A stretch of 47,785 nt of DNA, from contig PALN01000044.1 of assembly GCA_002706405.1 (NCBI GenBank), forward strand, positions 1 to 47,785. The letters run 5' to 3'. How positions within the stretch are numbered: position 1 is the first letter of the stretch; each line of letters starts with the position of its first letter. The stretch comes from Rhodospirillaceae bacterium (GTDB lineage Bacteria > Pseudomonadota > Alphaproteobacteria > Rhodospirillales > Casp-alpha2). The translations under genes were made by a program, and so were the position numbers. Under the pieces are notes generated by a model. That model worked only from the letters and a program-made list of their open reading frames with translations. It was not told where the DNA came from and did no database searches. Positions 22,615-31,763 of the stretch are shown here, piece by piece.

Positions 22615-23517
22615 TTACGCATCGAAATCCAGACCCCATTCGGCATAACGTTCGCGGTCGTCCTGCCATTTGCCCCGGACCTTGACGTGGATGAACAGGT
22701 GGACCGGGTGGCCCAGCAGGTCCTGAAGCTCCTTCCGCGCGGCGGCGCCGATCTCCTTGATCATGGCGCCCTGGCGGCCGAGCACGATGCCCTTCTGGCT
22801 GTCCCGCTCGACATAGATCACCTGACGCACATGGGCGGAGCCGTCGGCCTGCTGTTTCCAGTCCTCGGTCTCGACGGTGATCTTGTAGGGCAGTTCCTGA
22901 TGCAGGTTGAGGAACAGTTTTTCGCGGGTGATCTCGGCCGCCAGCAGACGCGCCGGCATGTCGGAAATCTCGTCTTCCGGATACAGCCAGGGCCCGTTGG
23001 GCACCGCGTCGGCGAAGACCTTGGCCAGGTCGGAAACGCCGTCGCCCGTGTTGGCGGAAACCATGAAGCAATCGGTGAAGACGCCTGTTCCCATTAGCTT
23101 TTCCGCCAGGGTCAGCAGCACCGGCTTGGGCACCAGGTCGATCTTGTTGAGAATCAGATAGGCTTTGCGCCCGCCGAGAACCAGCTTGTCGATGATCGCC
23201 TGCGAGCGCTTGTCCACGCCGGCCTTGGCGTCGATCAGCAGCGCGATGGCGTCGGCGTCCTGGGCACCCGACCAGGCGGCGGCGACCATGGCCCGGTCAA
23301 GCCGGCCCTTGGGCTCGAAGATGCCCGGTGTGTCGATCAGGATGACCTGCGCCGGTCCTTCGATGAAGATGCCGAGCACGCGGGTCCGCGTCGTCTGCAC
23401 CTTGGGCGAAACGATGGAGACCTTGGCGCCCACCAGGCGGTTGACCAGGGTCGATTTACCGACATTGGGTGCGCCCAGGATCGCGATGAACCCGGCGCGG
23501 GTCTTGGTGTCGTTCAT
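22615..23517 (-). CDS. era: GTPase Era
   Basis: Ras-like GTPase that binds the 3' end of 16S rRNA and assists 30S subunit maturation. 300 aa. The P-loop is GAPNVGKST (15-23), with switch residues VSPKVQTTRTR, the G3 motif DTPG and the G4 motif NKID. The C-terminal KH domain is recognised by VIYVERDSQKGIVLGRQGAMIKEIG. The ATG overlaps the rnc stop codon in an ATGA arrangement, which indicates translational coupling with RNase III. Confidence 0.97.
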   Translation of the reverse strand: MNDTKTRAGFIAILGAPNVGKSTLVNRLVGAKVSIVSPKVQTTRTRVLGIFIEGPAQVILIDTPGIFEPKGRLDRAMVAAAWSGAQDADAIALLIDAKAGVDKRSQAIIDKLVLGGRKAYLILNKIDLVPKPVLLTLAEKLMGTGVFTDCFMVSANTGDGVSDLAKVFADAVPNGPWLYPEDEISDMPARLLAAEITREKLFLNLHQELPYKITVETEDWKQQADGSAHVRQVIYVERDSQKGIVLGRQGAMIKEIGAAARKELQDLLGHPVHLFIHVKVRGKWQDDRERYAEWGLDFDA

Positions 23518-24206
23518 TGCGTTCCCCAGTTTTCCAGCATGGCCGCCGCGGCGGCCTGTTCGGCTTCTTGTTTGGATCCGCCCGCGCCCGATTGATCGGG
23601 GCGGCCTTCGACGCTCACCGTCACGGTGAAGGACGGCGCATGGTCCGGCCCGGTCTGTTCCGTCACCGCATAGACGGGCAAGGCCAGGGTGTTCTTCTGG
23701 CAGCGTTCCTGAAGCCGTGTCTTGGCGTCTTTCAGCGGCCCCGTATGGGCGTCAGCCAGCGGTGCCCAGGTGCGCTGAACAAAGTCGGCGGCGACCGCGT
23801 AGCCGGCATCCAGGAACAGCGCCCCGATCACGGCTTCGCAGGTGTCCGCCAGGATCGACGGATTGTCCCGGCCCCCGGCCGCCTTTTCGCCGGGCGACAG
23901 CTTGAGACAGGACGCCAGGTCGAGGTCGCGGGCCACGGCGGCCAGCGTGTCCTTGCGCACAAGGCCCGTGAAGCGATAGCCGAGCTGGCCCTCGTTTTCC
24001 TCGGGAAAGCGCTCATAGAGCAGCGCCGAGACGGCCAGGCCCAGTACCCGGTCCCCCAGGAATTCCAGGCGTTCATTCGAATTCAGCCGGTCCGTCTGGC
24101 CCGACGCGTGCTTGAAGGCCTGGTTAAGCAGGTCGGGATCGCTGAAACGGTGGCCCAGGCGGTCCTCCAGGGCCGAATGACGCGTCGATGTGTCGCCGCC
24201 GCTCAT
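23514..24206 (-). CDS. rnc: Ribonuclease III
   Basis: Double-strand-specific endoribonuclease that processes rRNA precursors and regulatory RNAs. 230 aa. The signature NERLEFLGDRVL holds catalytic E48 and D52, and DTCEAVIGALFLD supplies D121 and E124; E45 is also conserved. The C-terminal dsRNA-binding domain ends with GAGGSKQEAEQAAAAAML. The start overlaps the lepB stop (ATGA), and the stop overlaps the era start in the same way, so lepB, rnc and era are tightly coupled. Confidence 0.97.
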   Translation of the reverse strand: MSGGDTSTRHSALEDRLGHRFSDPDLLNQAFKHASGQTDRLNSNERLEFLGDRVLGLAVSALLYERFPEENEGQLGYRFTGLVRKDTLAAVARDLDLASCLKLSPGEKAAGGRDNPSILADTCEAVIGALFLDAGYAVAADFVQRTWAPLADAHTGPLKDAKTRLQERCQKNTLALPVYAVTEQTGPDHAPSFTVTVSVEGRPDQSGAGGSKQEAEQAAAAAMLENWGTQ

Positions 24207-24934
24207 TCAATCCCCTGGAAGATGCGCTCGAAGCGCACCGTCGACGGCCACTGCCACGGGCGCCACAGGGAGCCGTAGGTGGAGAAGAACAGGAATTCAG
24301 CGCGGCCGACCAGATTCTGCTTGGGAATGAATCCGACGTCGCCGTAGCGGGAATCGTTCGAGCGGTCGCGGTTGTCGCCCATGGCGAAGAACATGTCGGC
24401 GGGCACCTTGTAGACCCGGGTGTTGTCCATGGGGTCGTTGTCGGTCTCTTCCAGGATCAGGTGCTTCACCCCGTTCGGCAGGGTTTCCACAAAGCGCGGC
24501 ACGCGGCGGGTGGTGCCGAAATCATCGGTCGAGACGAAATCCTCGATCCGCTCGCGGATCACCGGCGTGCCGTTGATGTGCAGAATGCCGCCCTTCACCT
24601 GAATTTCATCGCCGGGCAGGCCGATGATGCGCTTGATGAAATCGGTCTTGTTGTCGGACGGCAGCTTGAACACCACGACATCCCCCCGCTCCGGCATATC
24701 CTCGAAGATACGGCCTGGAATCAAGGGCATGGAAAACGGCAGCGAATGCTTGGAATAGCCATAGGAAAACTTGGATACGAACAGATAATCGCCCACCAGC
24801 AGCGTCGGCAGCATGGAGCCGGACGGAATGTTGAACGGTTCATAGGCAAAGGTCCGTACGACCAGTGCGATCAGGATCGCGTAGACGACCGTTTTCAGTG
24901 TGTCCCAAAAGCCGCCGGGTTTGTCGCCGCTCAT
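24203..24934 (-). CDS. lepB: Signal peptidase I
   Basis: Membrane serine protease that removes Sec and Tat signal peptides. 243 aa with a single N-terminal membrane helix (TVVYAILIALVVRTFAYEPF). The catalytic Ser40 is in IPSGSMLPTL and the general-base Lys101 in DFIKRIIGLPGDE; the GDNRDRSNDSR box follows. The start at 24934 is supported by ACGGA about 10 nt upstream; a further upstream reading adds an unsupported Pro-rich extension. It is coupled to rnc by an ATGA overlap and lies about 100 bp after acpS. Confidence 0.96.
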   Translation of the reverse strand: MSGDKPGGFWDTLKTVVYAILIALVVRTFAYEPFNIPSGSMLPTLLVGDYLFVSKFSYGYSKHSLPFSMPLIPGRIFEDMPERGDVVVFKLPSDNKTDFIKRIIGLPGDEIQVKGGILHINGTPVIRERIEDFVSTDDFGTTRRVPRFVETLPNGVKHLILEETDNDPMDNTRVYKVPADMFFAMGDNRDRSNDSRYGDVGFIPKQNLVGRAEFLFFSTYGSLWRPWQWPSTVRFERIFQGIE

Positions 24935-25035
24935 ATGCTGTTTTTCCGTGAATTTCCTTGGGTGGTGCCTGGAAGTCGAGGCTGGGCCGCCGGATGGGTT
25001 CGGCGGGCGGATGAAACGCGGGTCCGGGGCAAAGG

Positions 25036-25446
25036 TCAAGCGCCTTCCTGGCCGGGAACCGCGGAAATGATCACCATGGCATGGGCCAAGGGGTATTCGT
25101 CGGTCTGGGACACGTGGACCTGGGCGGTCATGCCGGGCGGCGTCAGGGCGTCGAGCCGGGCCTTGGCGCCCCCCGTGATCAGCATATAGGGCTGGCCCGT
25201 CGGCAGGTTGGCGACCACCATGTCCTTCCAGAACACGCCGAGCCGAAACCCGGTGCCCAAGGCCTTGGCGCAGGCTTCCTTGGCGGCGAAACTCTGTGCG
25301 AAGGACGCGGCCGGATTCTGGCGGCGATAAGCCTTCTTCTGCTCGCCCTCGGCGAACAGGCGGTCGACGAAGCGATCACCGAAACGATCCAAGGTCCGTT
25401 CGATGCGACGGATGTCACACAGATCCGTGCCGATACCGATAATCAT
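25036..25446 (-). CDS. acpS: Holo-[acyl-carrier-protein] synthase
   Basis: Transfers 4'-phosphopantetheine from CoA to the serine of acyl carrier protein, activating fatty acid synthesis. 136 aa. The Mg-binding Asp8 lies in [10 protein letters not shown] and Glu57 in [14 protein letters not shown], and the C-terminus [15 protein letters not shown] matches the family. It lies 37 bp downstream of pdxJ, the pdxJ-acpS pairing seen in many Proteobacteria. Confidence 0.96.
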   Translation of the reverse strand: MIIGIGTDLCDIRRIERTLDRFGDRFVDRLFAEGEQKKAYRRQNPAASFAQSFAAKEACAKALGTGFRLGVFWKDMVVANLPTGQPYMLITGGAKARLDALTPPGMTAQVHVSQTDEYPLAHAMVIISAVPGQEGA

Positions 25447-25483
25447 GGGCGAGACGTCATGGGCTGGGAGCGGTCCGGCGGGG

Positions 25484-26248
25484 TCACGCGGAGCGTTCGC
25501 CCATGGCCTCGGCCCGGGCCTGGTCCATGAGGGCGCGCATGCGCTTGATGGCGCTTTCCAGGCCGCCGAAAATGGCCTCCCCGATCAGGAAATGGCCGAT
25601 GTTCAGTTCGGCAATGGTGGCGATCGCCGCCACCGGCCCCACGGTGTCGTAGGTCAGTCCGTGCCCGGCATGACATTCCAGGCCGATGGCCTCGGCATGG
25701 GCCGCCGCGTCCTTGATCCGCTGCAGCTGTGCCGCCTGGGTCGCCGGACCGGCGTCGCAATAGGCGCCGGTGTGTAGTTCGATGACCGGCGCGCCCAAGG
25801 CCTTGGCCGCATCCAACTGCACCGGGTCCGGTTCAATGAACAGGGACACGCGAATGCCCGCCGCGCCGAGCTCGGCGACGAAAGGTTTCAGGCTGTCGAA
25901 CCCGCCGGCGGCGTCCAGGCCGCCTTCGGTCGTCCGCTCCTCGCGCTTTTCCGGCACGATACAAGCCGCATGCGGCTTGTGCTTGAGCGCGATGGCCAGC
26001 ATTTCGTCCGTCGCCGCCATCTCGAAATTGAGCGGCAGGTCGATCTGCGCCGCAAGCCGCGCCATGTCGTCGTCGGAAATGTGGCGGCGGTCTTCGCGCA
26101 GATGGGCGGTGATGCCGTCGGCCCCGGCCTGGGCGGCGGCGCGGGCCGCGCGCACCGGGTCCGGATGGCCCCCGCCCCGCGCATTGCGGATGGTCGCCAC
26201 GTGGTCGATGTTGACGCCAAGCCTGAGATATCCGGTCATCGTCTTCAT
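25484..26248 (-). CDS. pdxJ: Pyridoxine 5'-phosphate synthase
   Basis: Last step of the DXP-dependent vitamin B6 pathway: joins 3-amino-2-oxopropyl phosphate and deoxyxylulose-5-phosphate to give PNP. 254 aa TIM barrel. Signatures are [43 protein letters not shown] and the C-terminal [15 protein letters not shown]. The start is either the ATG at 26248 or the second Met at 26239; the AAGGAT nearby does not decide. The rsh gene is 13 bp upstream, so coupling is likely. Its PLP product is used by several PLP enzymes in this window (glyA and two dehydratases). Confidence 0.96.
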   Translation of the reverse strand: MKTMTGYLRLGVNIDHVATIRNARGGGHPDPVRAARAAAQAGADGITAHLREDRRHISDDDMARLAAQIDLPLNFEMAATDEMLAIALKHKPHAACIVPEKREERTTEGGLDAAGGFDSLKPFVAELGAAGIRVSLFIEPDPVQLDAAKALGAPVIELHTGAYCDAGPATQAAQLQRIKDAAAHAEAIGLECHAGHGLTYDTVGPVAAIATIAELNIGHFLIGEAIFGGLESAIKRMRALMDQARAEAMGERSA

Positions 26249-26261
26249 ATCCTTGCCTGCC

Positions 26262-28421
26262 CTAGCCTTTCGCCCGTTCGACCGAATTCACGGCGGGCGA
26301 TGCCCGCAGTGCTGCGATGATGTCGGTCAGGTGTTTCACGTCGCGCACCTCGACGTCGATCAGCATCTCGAAGAAATCGGTCGAGCGGTTGATGATCTTC
26401 AGATTGGAGATATTGCCTTCATTCTTGGCGATCATGGTCGACAGATCGCCCAGCGAACCCGGCGCGTTGGCCACGGTGACATGGACGCGCCCGACATGCA
26501 GGTCGTGCTGGGCTTCGTCCCGGTCCCAGGCCAGGTCGAGCCAGCGTTCCGGCTCGTCGCCATAACCTTCCAGGGTGTCGCAATCGATGGTGTGGACGGT
26601 GACGCCGCGCCCCGTGGTGACGATGCCGACGATGCGGTCGCCCGGCAGCGGGTGGCAACAGCCGGCGAAATGCATGGCCATGCCGGGGATCAGGCCCTGA
26701 ATGGGAACCCCGCCCTCGCCCTTCTCCTTGCCGCGTTTGCGCTTGCGCGCTTCCGACAAGGGCACGACGATGTCGTCGCCGTCCTTGGTCTTGCGCTTGG
26801 CCCGGGGATAAACCGCCTCGAGAACCTCGCGGCCGCTCTGGTTGCCCATGCCGACGGCGACGTACAGGTCGTCGACCGTCGCCAGGGTCAGCTTCTTCAG
26901 GGCGGCGTTTAATCCTTTTTCCGTAAGCTCATAGTCCGCTTCCTTGAAGCACCGCTGCAGGATGGACCGGCCGAGTTTCTCGTATTCCTCGCGCTCTTGC
27001 AGGCGGACGAAACGACGGATGCGCGCCCGCGCCTTGCCGGTCACGACGAAGCGCTCCCAGGTGGGATTGGGGGTCTGGGCCTTGGAGGTCACGATCTCGA
27101 CCTGGTCGCCGTTCCGCAGTTCCGTGCGCAGCGGCATCATCTTGCCGTTGATCTTGGCGCCGACGCAGTGGTCGCCAACTTCGGAATGGACCGCATAGGC
27201 GAAATCAACGGTGGTGGCGCTGCGCGGCAGGTTGATCAGGTCGCCCCGGGGGGTGAAACAGAACACCTGGTCCTGGAACATCTCCATCTTGGAGTGTTCG
27301 AGCACTTCTTCCGGATCGGAGGCATGCTCCAGAATATCGAGCAATTCGCGCAGCCAGCGGTACTGCGTCGAATCCTTGGCCGGCCCGCCCTGCTTGTAGT
27401 TCCAATGGGCGGCGACGCCCAGTTCGGCGACTTCGTGCATCACCCTGGTGCGGATCTGCAGTTCGATGCGCTGCTGGTGCGGGCCGAACACGCCGGTATG
27501 AAGCGACTGATAGCCGTTCGGCTTCGGCATGGAGATGTAGTCCTTGAACCGCCCCGGCACGACCCGATAGGCGTTATGGGCCACGCCAAGCGCCTTGTAG
27601 CAGTCCTCGATGCTGTTGACGGTGATGCGGAAGGCCATGATGTCCGACAACTGCTCGAACCCCACGTCGTGCTTCTGCATCTTGCGCCAGATCGAATAGG
27701 GCGACTTTTCGCGGCCGTTCACTTCGGCCTCGATGCCGTTTTCCGACAGGGTTTCCGTCAGTTCGCCGATGATCTTGGGCACCAGTTCACCGCCCTGCTC
27801 GCGCAGGGTGTCCAGGCGTTTGACCACGGCGCGGCGCGCTTCCGGGTTGATCTCGGCGAAAGCCAGGTCTTCAAGCTCGGTCTTGATTTCCTGCATGCCG
27901 ATGCGTTCGGCCAGGGGCGCATAGATATCCATGGTTTCCATGGCGATGCGGCGGCGCTTATCGTCGCTTTTGATGTAATGCAGGGTCCGCATGTTGTGTA
28001 GGCGGTCGGCCAGCTTGACCAGCAGCACGCGGATATCCTCGGACATGGCGAGCACCAGCTTGCGGAAATTCTCCGCCTGCTTGGCCCGGTCCGACTGGAA
28101 TTCGATGCGGGTCAGCTTGGTCACGCCGTCGACCAGCTGCGCCACCTCGTTGCCGAAGTGGGAGCGGATATCCTCCAGCGTCGCCACCGTGTCTTCGATG
28201 GTGTCGTGGAGCAGCGCCGTTTCGATGGTGGCGCTGTCGACATGGTAGGAGGTGAGAATCCCCGCAACCTCGATCGGGTGCGAGAAGTACGGATCGCCCG
28301 AGGCGCGCTTTTGCGAGCCATGCGCCTTCATGGCGAACACGTAGGCGCCGTTGATCCCGACCTCGTCCGCATCGGGATCGTAGGCCTTTACCCGCTCAAC
28401 AAGTTCAAACTGGCGGATCAC
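26262..28421 (-). CDS. rsh: Bifunctional (p)ppGpp synthetase/hydrolase (Rsh)
   Basis: Controls the stringent-response alarmone. 719 aa with the full Rel/Spo order: N-terminal HD hydrolase domain (H48 in FSHP, H72-D73 in LHDTIEDT), synthetase domain (about 230-350, [14 protein letters not shown]), TGS domain (about 385-445, [22 protein letters not shown]), then zinc-finger/helical and C-terminal ACT domains. Both catalytic domains look intact, as expected for the single long RSH of Alphaproteobacteria. The start is a GTG (28421) with a weak upstream AAGG; the encoded [18 protein letters not shown] fits the family N-terminus. rpoZ lies just upstream, and RNA polymerase omega is itself linked to ppGpp sensing in E. 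coli. Confidence 0.96.
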   Translation of the reverse strand: MIRQFELVERVKAYDPDADEVGINGAYVFAMKAHGSQKRASGDPYFSHPIEVAGILTSYHVDSATIETALLHDTIEDTVATLEDIRSHFGNEVAQLVDGVTKLTRIEFQSDRAKQAENFRKLVLAMSEDIRVLLVKLADRLHNMRTLHYIKSDDKRRRIAMETMDIYAPLAERIGMQEIKTELEDLAFAEINPEARRAVVKRLDTLREQGGELVPKIIGELTETLSENGIEAEVNGREKSPYSIWRKMQKHDVGFEQLSDIMAFRITVNSIEDCYKALGVAHNAYRVVPGRFKDYISMPKPNGYQSLHTGVFGPHQQRIELQIRTRVMHEVAELGVAAHWNYKQGGPAKDSTQYRWLRELLDILEHASDPEEVLEHSKMEMFQDQVFCFTPRGDLINLPRSATTVDFAYAVHSEVGDHCVGAKINGKMMPLRTELRNGDQVEIVTSKAQTPNPTWERFVVTGKARARIRRFVRLQEREEYEKLGRSILQRCFKEADYELTEKGLNAALKKLTLATVDDLYVAVGMGNQSGREVLEAVYPRAKRKTKDGDDIVVPLSEARKRKRGKEKGEGGVPIQGLIPGMAMHFAGCCHPLPGDRIVGIVTTGRGVTVHTIDCDTLEGYGDEPERWLDLAWDRDEAQHDLHVGRVHVTVANAPGSLGDLSTMIAKNEGNISNLKIINRSTDFFEMLIDVEVRDVKHLTDIIAALRASPAVNSVERAKG

Positions 28422-28525
28422 GGAAGGGGCGCCTTATCCAGTCAAAAACGGGACGCCGCCCTCAGAACGCCGAAACGCGCGGCACCGCCACGGCTCCGGT
28501 CGGGAATGTGTCATGGACGAGGACT

Positions 28526-28933
28526 TTAGTCCTCCAGCCCAATCTCCGCATCCTTGAAAACGACGTCTGCCCCCATGGTAGCAGGGTCCGCGCCGTCGTC
28601 CACGTTCAAAGTGGCGTCACCCTCGCTGTCGTCGGACGCATCGCCGGCGGACAGCTGCATGGCTTCCGGAATCGCGGGATCAAGATCTTCGATCGGGTCT
28701 TCCATCTGCACGTACTTCTGCATGCCCTTGATCAGGGATTCTTCGAGTTCCGGCAAAGTGACGGCTTCCTCGGCGATTTCACGCAGCGCGACGACGGGGT
28801 TCTTGTCGTTGTCGCGGTCAACGGCCAGCGGCGCGCCGGCGGAAATGTGGCGGGCGCGCTGCGCCGCGAGCATCACCAGCTCGAAGCGGTTGGGAATTTT
28901 CTGTACGCAATCTTCGACCGTAACGCGGGCCAT
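28526..28933 (-). CDS. rpoZ: RNA polymerase omega subunit
   Basis: Small subunit that helps assemble RNA polymerase around beta-prime. The family core is [28 protein letters not shown]...NPVVALREI (residues 1-65). The remaining half of the 135-aa protein is very acidic and low in complexity, an extension typical of alphaproteobacterial omega. The start at 28933 has a strong GGAGG site. It precedes rsh, as in most Proteobacteria. Confidence 0.95.
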   Translation of the reverse strand: MARVTVEDCVQKIPNRFELVMLAAQRARHISAGAPLAVDRDNDKNPVVALREIAEEAVTLPELEESLIKGMQKYVQMEDPIEDLDPAIPEAMQLSAGDASDDSEGDATLNVDDGADPATMGADVVFKDAEIGLED

Positions 28934-29036
28934 GCGGAACCTCCGGGGTCGGAATGTCAGGAATATCTGTCGCCAATCATTGGCAAGGCTGTGCGTTATA
29001 TGCCCGGGCGCACGGTTTTTCAAGCTTTTCGGCGAA

Positions 29037-29579
29037 TTATTCGGGGGCCTGCCACTCCGTGCCCAAATAGCCGTCGGCATCGGCCAGGGGGCGGATTTCC
29101 TGGTCCGCCGGCAGGTCGGCGCAAAGGGCTTCGATCGTGCGGTCCAGCACGGGATGGCGCCAGCCGGGGGCGACGTCACGGATCGGCAGCAAGGCGAAGG
29201 CGCGGCTGTGCAGGCGCGGATGCGGTACTTCCAGATCGCCCGTCAATACGCGATCACCGAAGGTCAGCATGTCCAGATCCAGAATCCGCGCGGCGTTGCG
29301 CTCGCTGCGCCGGCGCCCGAACCGGGTCTCGATGTCCAACAGCAGCGCCATCAGGGCGTCCGGCGCCAGGTCCGTGGCCAGGGCGACGGCGCCGTTGACG
29401 AACCAGGGCTGGTCGGAAACCGGCACCGGCGCGGTTTCATACCATCCGGCATGCGCCGTTATGTCGACGCCGGGCTGTTGTGAAAGAACGTGCAGCGCGG
29501 CCCCGCAGGTCGCGCGCGGCGGGCCGAATTCCGCGGTCGGCAGGTTGCCGCCGACGCCGATGACGATGGGTCCGCTCAC
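29037..29579 (-). CDS. folK: 2-amino-4-hydroxy-6-hydroxymethyldihydropteridine pyrophosphokinase
   Basis: Transfers pyrophosphate from ATP to the pterin intermediate of folate synthesis. 180 aa. Recognised by IGVGGNLP at the N-terminus, [16 protein letters not shown] (Mg-binding D101 and D103) and [13 protein letters not shown]. The start is a GTG at 29579 with ACGGA about 10 nt upstream. It heads the minus-strand run and is divergent from a NYN-domain gene with 117 bp between. Together with glyA it serves folate metabolism. Confidence 0.94.
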   Translation of the reverse strand: MSGPIVIGVGGNLPTAEFGPPRATCGAALHVLSQQPGVDITAHAGWYETAPVPVSDQPWFVNGAVALATDLAPDALMALLLDIETRFGRRRSERNAARILDLDMLTFGDRVLTGDLEVPHPRLHSRAFALLPIRDVAPGWRHPVLDRTIEALCADLPADQEIRPLADADGYLGTEWQAPE

Positions 29580-29696
29580 GCCGGAATCCGTGGATTGCCG
29601 GGCGTTGAATGCTTGCGCTTGGGTACAATGGGACTTAAGTGTTTCATGATTACCAGTGACGTAAAGATTTCACGCTTTGATTTCACCAAGGATTTG

Positions 29697-30326
29697 ATGG
29701 AAATGAATTTTTATCCTGAAGAGCGAGTCGCCCTGTTCATCGACGGCTCCAATCTTTATGCCGCCGCCCGGGCGCTCAACTTCGATATCGATTACAAGCG
29801 CCTGTTGGCCGTTTTCTCCGGGAAATGTCGTCTGGTGCGGGCCTTCTACTACACGGCCATGGTCGAGGACCAGGAGTATTCGCCGATCCGCCCCCTCGTC
29901 GATTGGCTGGATTACAACGGCTACACCATGGTCACCAAACCGACCAAGGAATTCACGGATTCCGCCGGCCGGCGCAAGATCAAGGGCAATATGGACATCG
30001 AACTGGCCATCGACGTCTTGGAAATGGCCGACAAGTTGGACCATGTGGTGCTGTTTTCCGGCGACGGCGATTTCCGCCGGCTGGTCGATGCCGTGCAGCG
30101 AAAGGGCTGCCGGGTGACCGTCGTGTCCACCGTACGCTCGCAGCCGCCCATGGTCGCCGATGAACTGCGCCGCCAGGCCGATGTTTTCGTCGAATTGCAG
30201 AGCCTGCAGAACCAGATTCAGCGGGCCGGCGGCCCGGCCACGGGCAGCCTGCCGGTCGATGATGACGACGATTACGACGACGATTATGATGACGACGAAG
30301 GCGAGGCCGAAGTCGAGGTCGTCTGA
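29697..30326 (+). CDS. NYN/LabA-type (PIN-like) putative RNase domain protein
   Basis: 209 aa; residues 10-150 form a NYN domain of the LabA/DUF88 group, PIN-like folds that in several members cut RNA. The acidic cluster expected for metal binding is visible: D16 in ALFIDGSN, D100 and D106 in NMDIELAID, D123 and D125 in FSGDGDF. The tail is an extreme acidic repeat of Asp and Tyr (DDDDDYDDDYDDDEGEAEVEVV-like, residues about 188-209). Its cellular role is not established. I start at the ATG at 29697 (AAGGA 5 nt upstream); ATG 29703 is possible. The next gene, a uracil-DNA glycosylase, starts 5 bp after the stop. Confidence 0.88.
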   Translation: MEMNFYPEERVALFIDGSNLYAAARALNFDIDYKRLLAVFSGKCRLVRAFYYTAMVEDQEYSPIRPLVDWLDYNGYTMVTKPTKEFTDSAGRRKIKGNMDIELAIDVLEMADKLDHVVLFSGDGDFRRLVDAVQRKGCRVTVVSTVRSQPPMVADELRRQADVFVELQSLQNQIQRAGGPATGSLPVDDDDDYDDDYDDDEGEAEVEVV

Positions 30327-30331
30327 GCTTC

Positions 30332-30976
30332 ATGGCAGCCCTGTTTCAAGACCCGCCCCGCGAATGCCCTCTCTGCCCGCGCCTGGCCGCGTTCCGGGCG
30401 GATAACCGCGCCGCATATCCCGATTGGCACAATGCCCCCGTGCCGGCATTCGGGCCGTTGGATGCGCGGCTGCTGATCGTCGGTCTGGCCCCGGGGCTGC
30501 GCGGCGCCAACCGCACGGCGCGGCCGTTCACCGGCGACTATGCCGGCGACCTGCTTTATCCCACGCTGGGTGAATTCGGCTGGACCGACGGTGCCTATGG
30601 CGCCGTGCCCGATGATGGGCTGCAACTCAAGGGGTGCCGCATCACCAATGCCGTGCGCTGCGTGCCGCCGGAAAACAAGCCGACGGGCGCCGAATGCAAG
30701 GCCTGCCGCCCCTATCTGGCGGACGAAATCGCGGCCATGCCGAATTTGCAGGTGATCCTGGCGCTGGGCGGCGTGGCCCATGGCAACGTGCTGGCGACAC
30801 TGGGCGAGCGGAAGAAGGATTTCCCCTTCGGTCACGGCAACAGCCATGCCCTGAGCTCGGGCCGGCGCTTGGTCGATAGCTATCACTGCTCGCGCTACAA
30901 CACCAATACGGGGCGCCTGACGACCGACATGTTCCGCGATGTCTTCGCCTTGATCGCGGATCTGATGCCGGCCTGA
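30332..30976 (+). CDS. Uracil-DNA glycosylase, family 5 (UDGb type, iron-sulfur)
   Basis: Removes uracil and other deaminated bases from DNA. 214 aa. Motif A, GLAPGLRGANRTARPFTGD, and the HCSRYNTNTGRLT motif assign it to the UDGb branch; it lacks the Asp of classical UNG motif A, as the family does. An N-terminal Cys pair (C12, C15) with C110 and C125 probably binds a 4Fe-4S cluster. It follows the NYN gene by 5 bp and is likely translated from the same message. It widens repair beyond uracil (hypoxanthine, xanthine) in characterised relatives. Confidence 0.9.
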   Translation: MAALFQDPPRECPLCPRLAAFRADNRAAYPDWHNAPVPAFGPLDARLLIVGLAPGLRGANRTARPFTGDYAGDLLYPTLGEFGWTDGAYGAVPDDGLQLKGCRITNAVRCVPPENKPTGAECKACRPYLADEIAAMPNLQVILALGGVAHGNVLATLGERKKDFPFGHGNSHALSSGRRLVDSYHCSRYNTNTGRLTTDMFRDVFALIADLMPA

Positions 30977-31083
30977 CCCACCATTCCCTCCTTTGGAACA
31001 AGCGCTTGGCGACAAGCGATTGTTCGGGTTATCGTTTTCCAGGTGCCCCGTCAGCGGGGCGCGGATGCGACCGGAGGGACAAA

Positions 31084-31284
31084 ATGGCCGCGGAGATCGT
31101 CAACTTACGCCAATACCGCAAGGAAAAGCAGCGCCAGGACCGTGCGCGCACGGCGGAACAGAATCGAGCCCGGTTCGGCCGCGGCAAGGCCCAGCGGCGG
31201 GAAGACGAGATGGACCGCAAGCGTTCGGAACAAGACCTGGACGGCAAGCAGTTCGACCCCGAAAGCGACAAGCCCGCGGGCTGA
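31084..31284 (+). CDS. Small DUF4169 family protein
   Basis: A 66-aa very basic, highly charged protein (MAAEIVNLRQYRKEKQRQDRARTAEQNRARFGRGKAQ...), matching the alphaproteobacterial DUF4169 family. Predicted fully helical and possibly nucleic-acid-associated because of the many Arg and Lys residues; function unknown. GGAGGG lies 7 nt before the ATG. It converges with a DUF4170 gene, a pairing worth noting because both families occur in the same organisms. Confidence 0.85.
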   Translation: MAAEIVNLRQYRKEKQRQDRARTAEQNRARFGRGKAQRREDEMDRKRSEQDLDGKQFDPESDKPAG

Positions 31285-31306
31285 CGGCGACTAGGCCGCC
31301 GCCGAC

Positions 31307-31537
31307 TTAATGGTTGTGGGCTTCTTCCGGTTCCAGCAACCGGTGCAGGTGCACGATCACGTACTTCATGTTGGCATCGTCCACATGGGACTGTGACGCG
31401 CCGCGCCAGGCGGTCAACGCCTTGGCATAGCTGGGGTAGATGCCGACGATTTCCAGATTGTCCGGATCGACGAAATCCTGGCCCTGGGGGTCGGTCACCT
31501 TTCCCCCGAAAACGAGATGCAGAAGCGCATTCGGCAT
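31307..31537 (-). CDS. Small DUF4170 family protein
   Basis: 76 aa. The sequence LHLVFGGKVTDPQGQDFVDPDNLEIVGIYPSYAKALTAWRGASQ...YVIVHLHRLLEP is typical of DUF4170, a short alphaproteobacterial family of unknown function. The second half alternates hydrophobic residues with the conserved VHLHR. AAGGAAAAGGGA precedes the ATG. It ends in a His-rich EEAHNH. Convergent with the DUF4169 gene, 22 bp between stops. Confidence 0.87.
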   Translation of the reverse strand: MPNALLHLVFGGKVTDPQGQDFVDPDNLEIVGIYPSYAKALTAWRGASQSHVDDANMKYVIVHLHRLLEPEEAHNH

Positions 31538-31645
31538 GGTTAGTCCCTTTTCCTTTTGTCGGCGGCCTCTGGATGCTTCCTCACGGATTGTTCATCCGCG
31601 GACCAACTGTTGTTCCGGCGCATTCACTGGCGCCCGGCTGAATTT

Positions 31646-31660
31646 GCCCTAAACTAGGGC
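31646..31660. promoter_or_regulatory. Short palindrome in the DUF4170 / GST divergent region
   Basis: GCCCTA (31646-31651), a 3-nt spacer, then TAGGGC (31655-31660). Lies about 104 bp upstream of the glutathione S-transferase start and 109 bp from DUF4170. Could be an operator; nothing in the window identifies a regulator. It may be chance. Confidence 0.25.
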
Positions 31661-31700
31661 CAATCCCGCGGACGGGCAATACACCCAAGGTCCAGTCCCG

Positions 31701-31722
31701 CCGGTTCGCACGTGCGGACCGG
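31701..31722. promoter_or_regulatory. Imperfect 22-bp palindrome upstream of the glutathione S-transferase
   Basis: CCGGT at 31701-31705 pairs with ACCGG at 31718-31722 around a perfect CGCACGTGCG core (31707-31716), with one mismatched pair. It lies about 42 bp before the ATG of the transferase, within its probable 5' leader. It could be a dimeric-regulator site or an RNA hairpin. No known operator is matched. Confidence 0.4.
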
Positions 31723-31763
31723 TTTCCGCGGCCATCGAAACCTTAGAAAGGTCTGTAACGACA

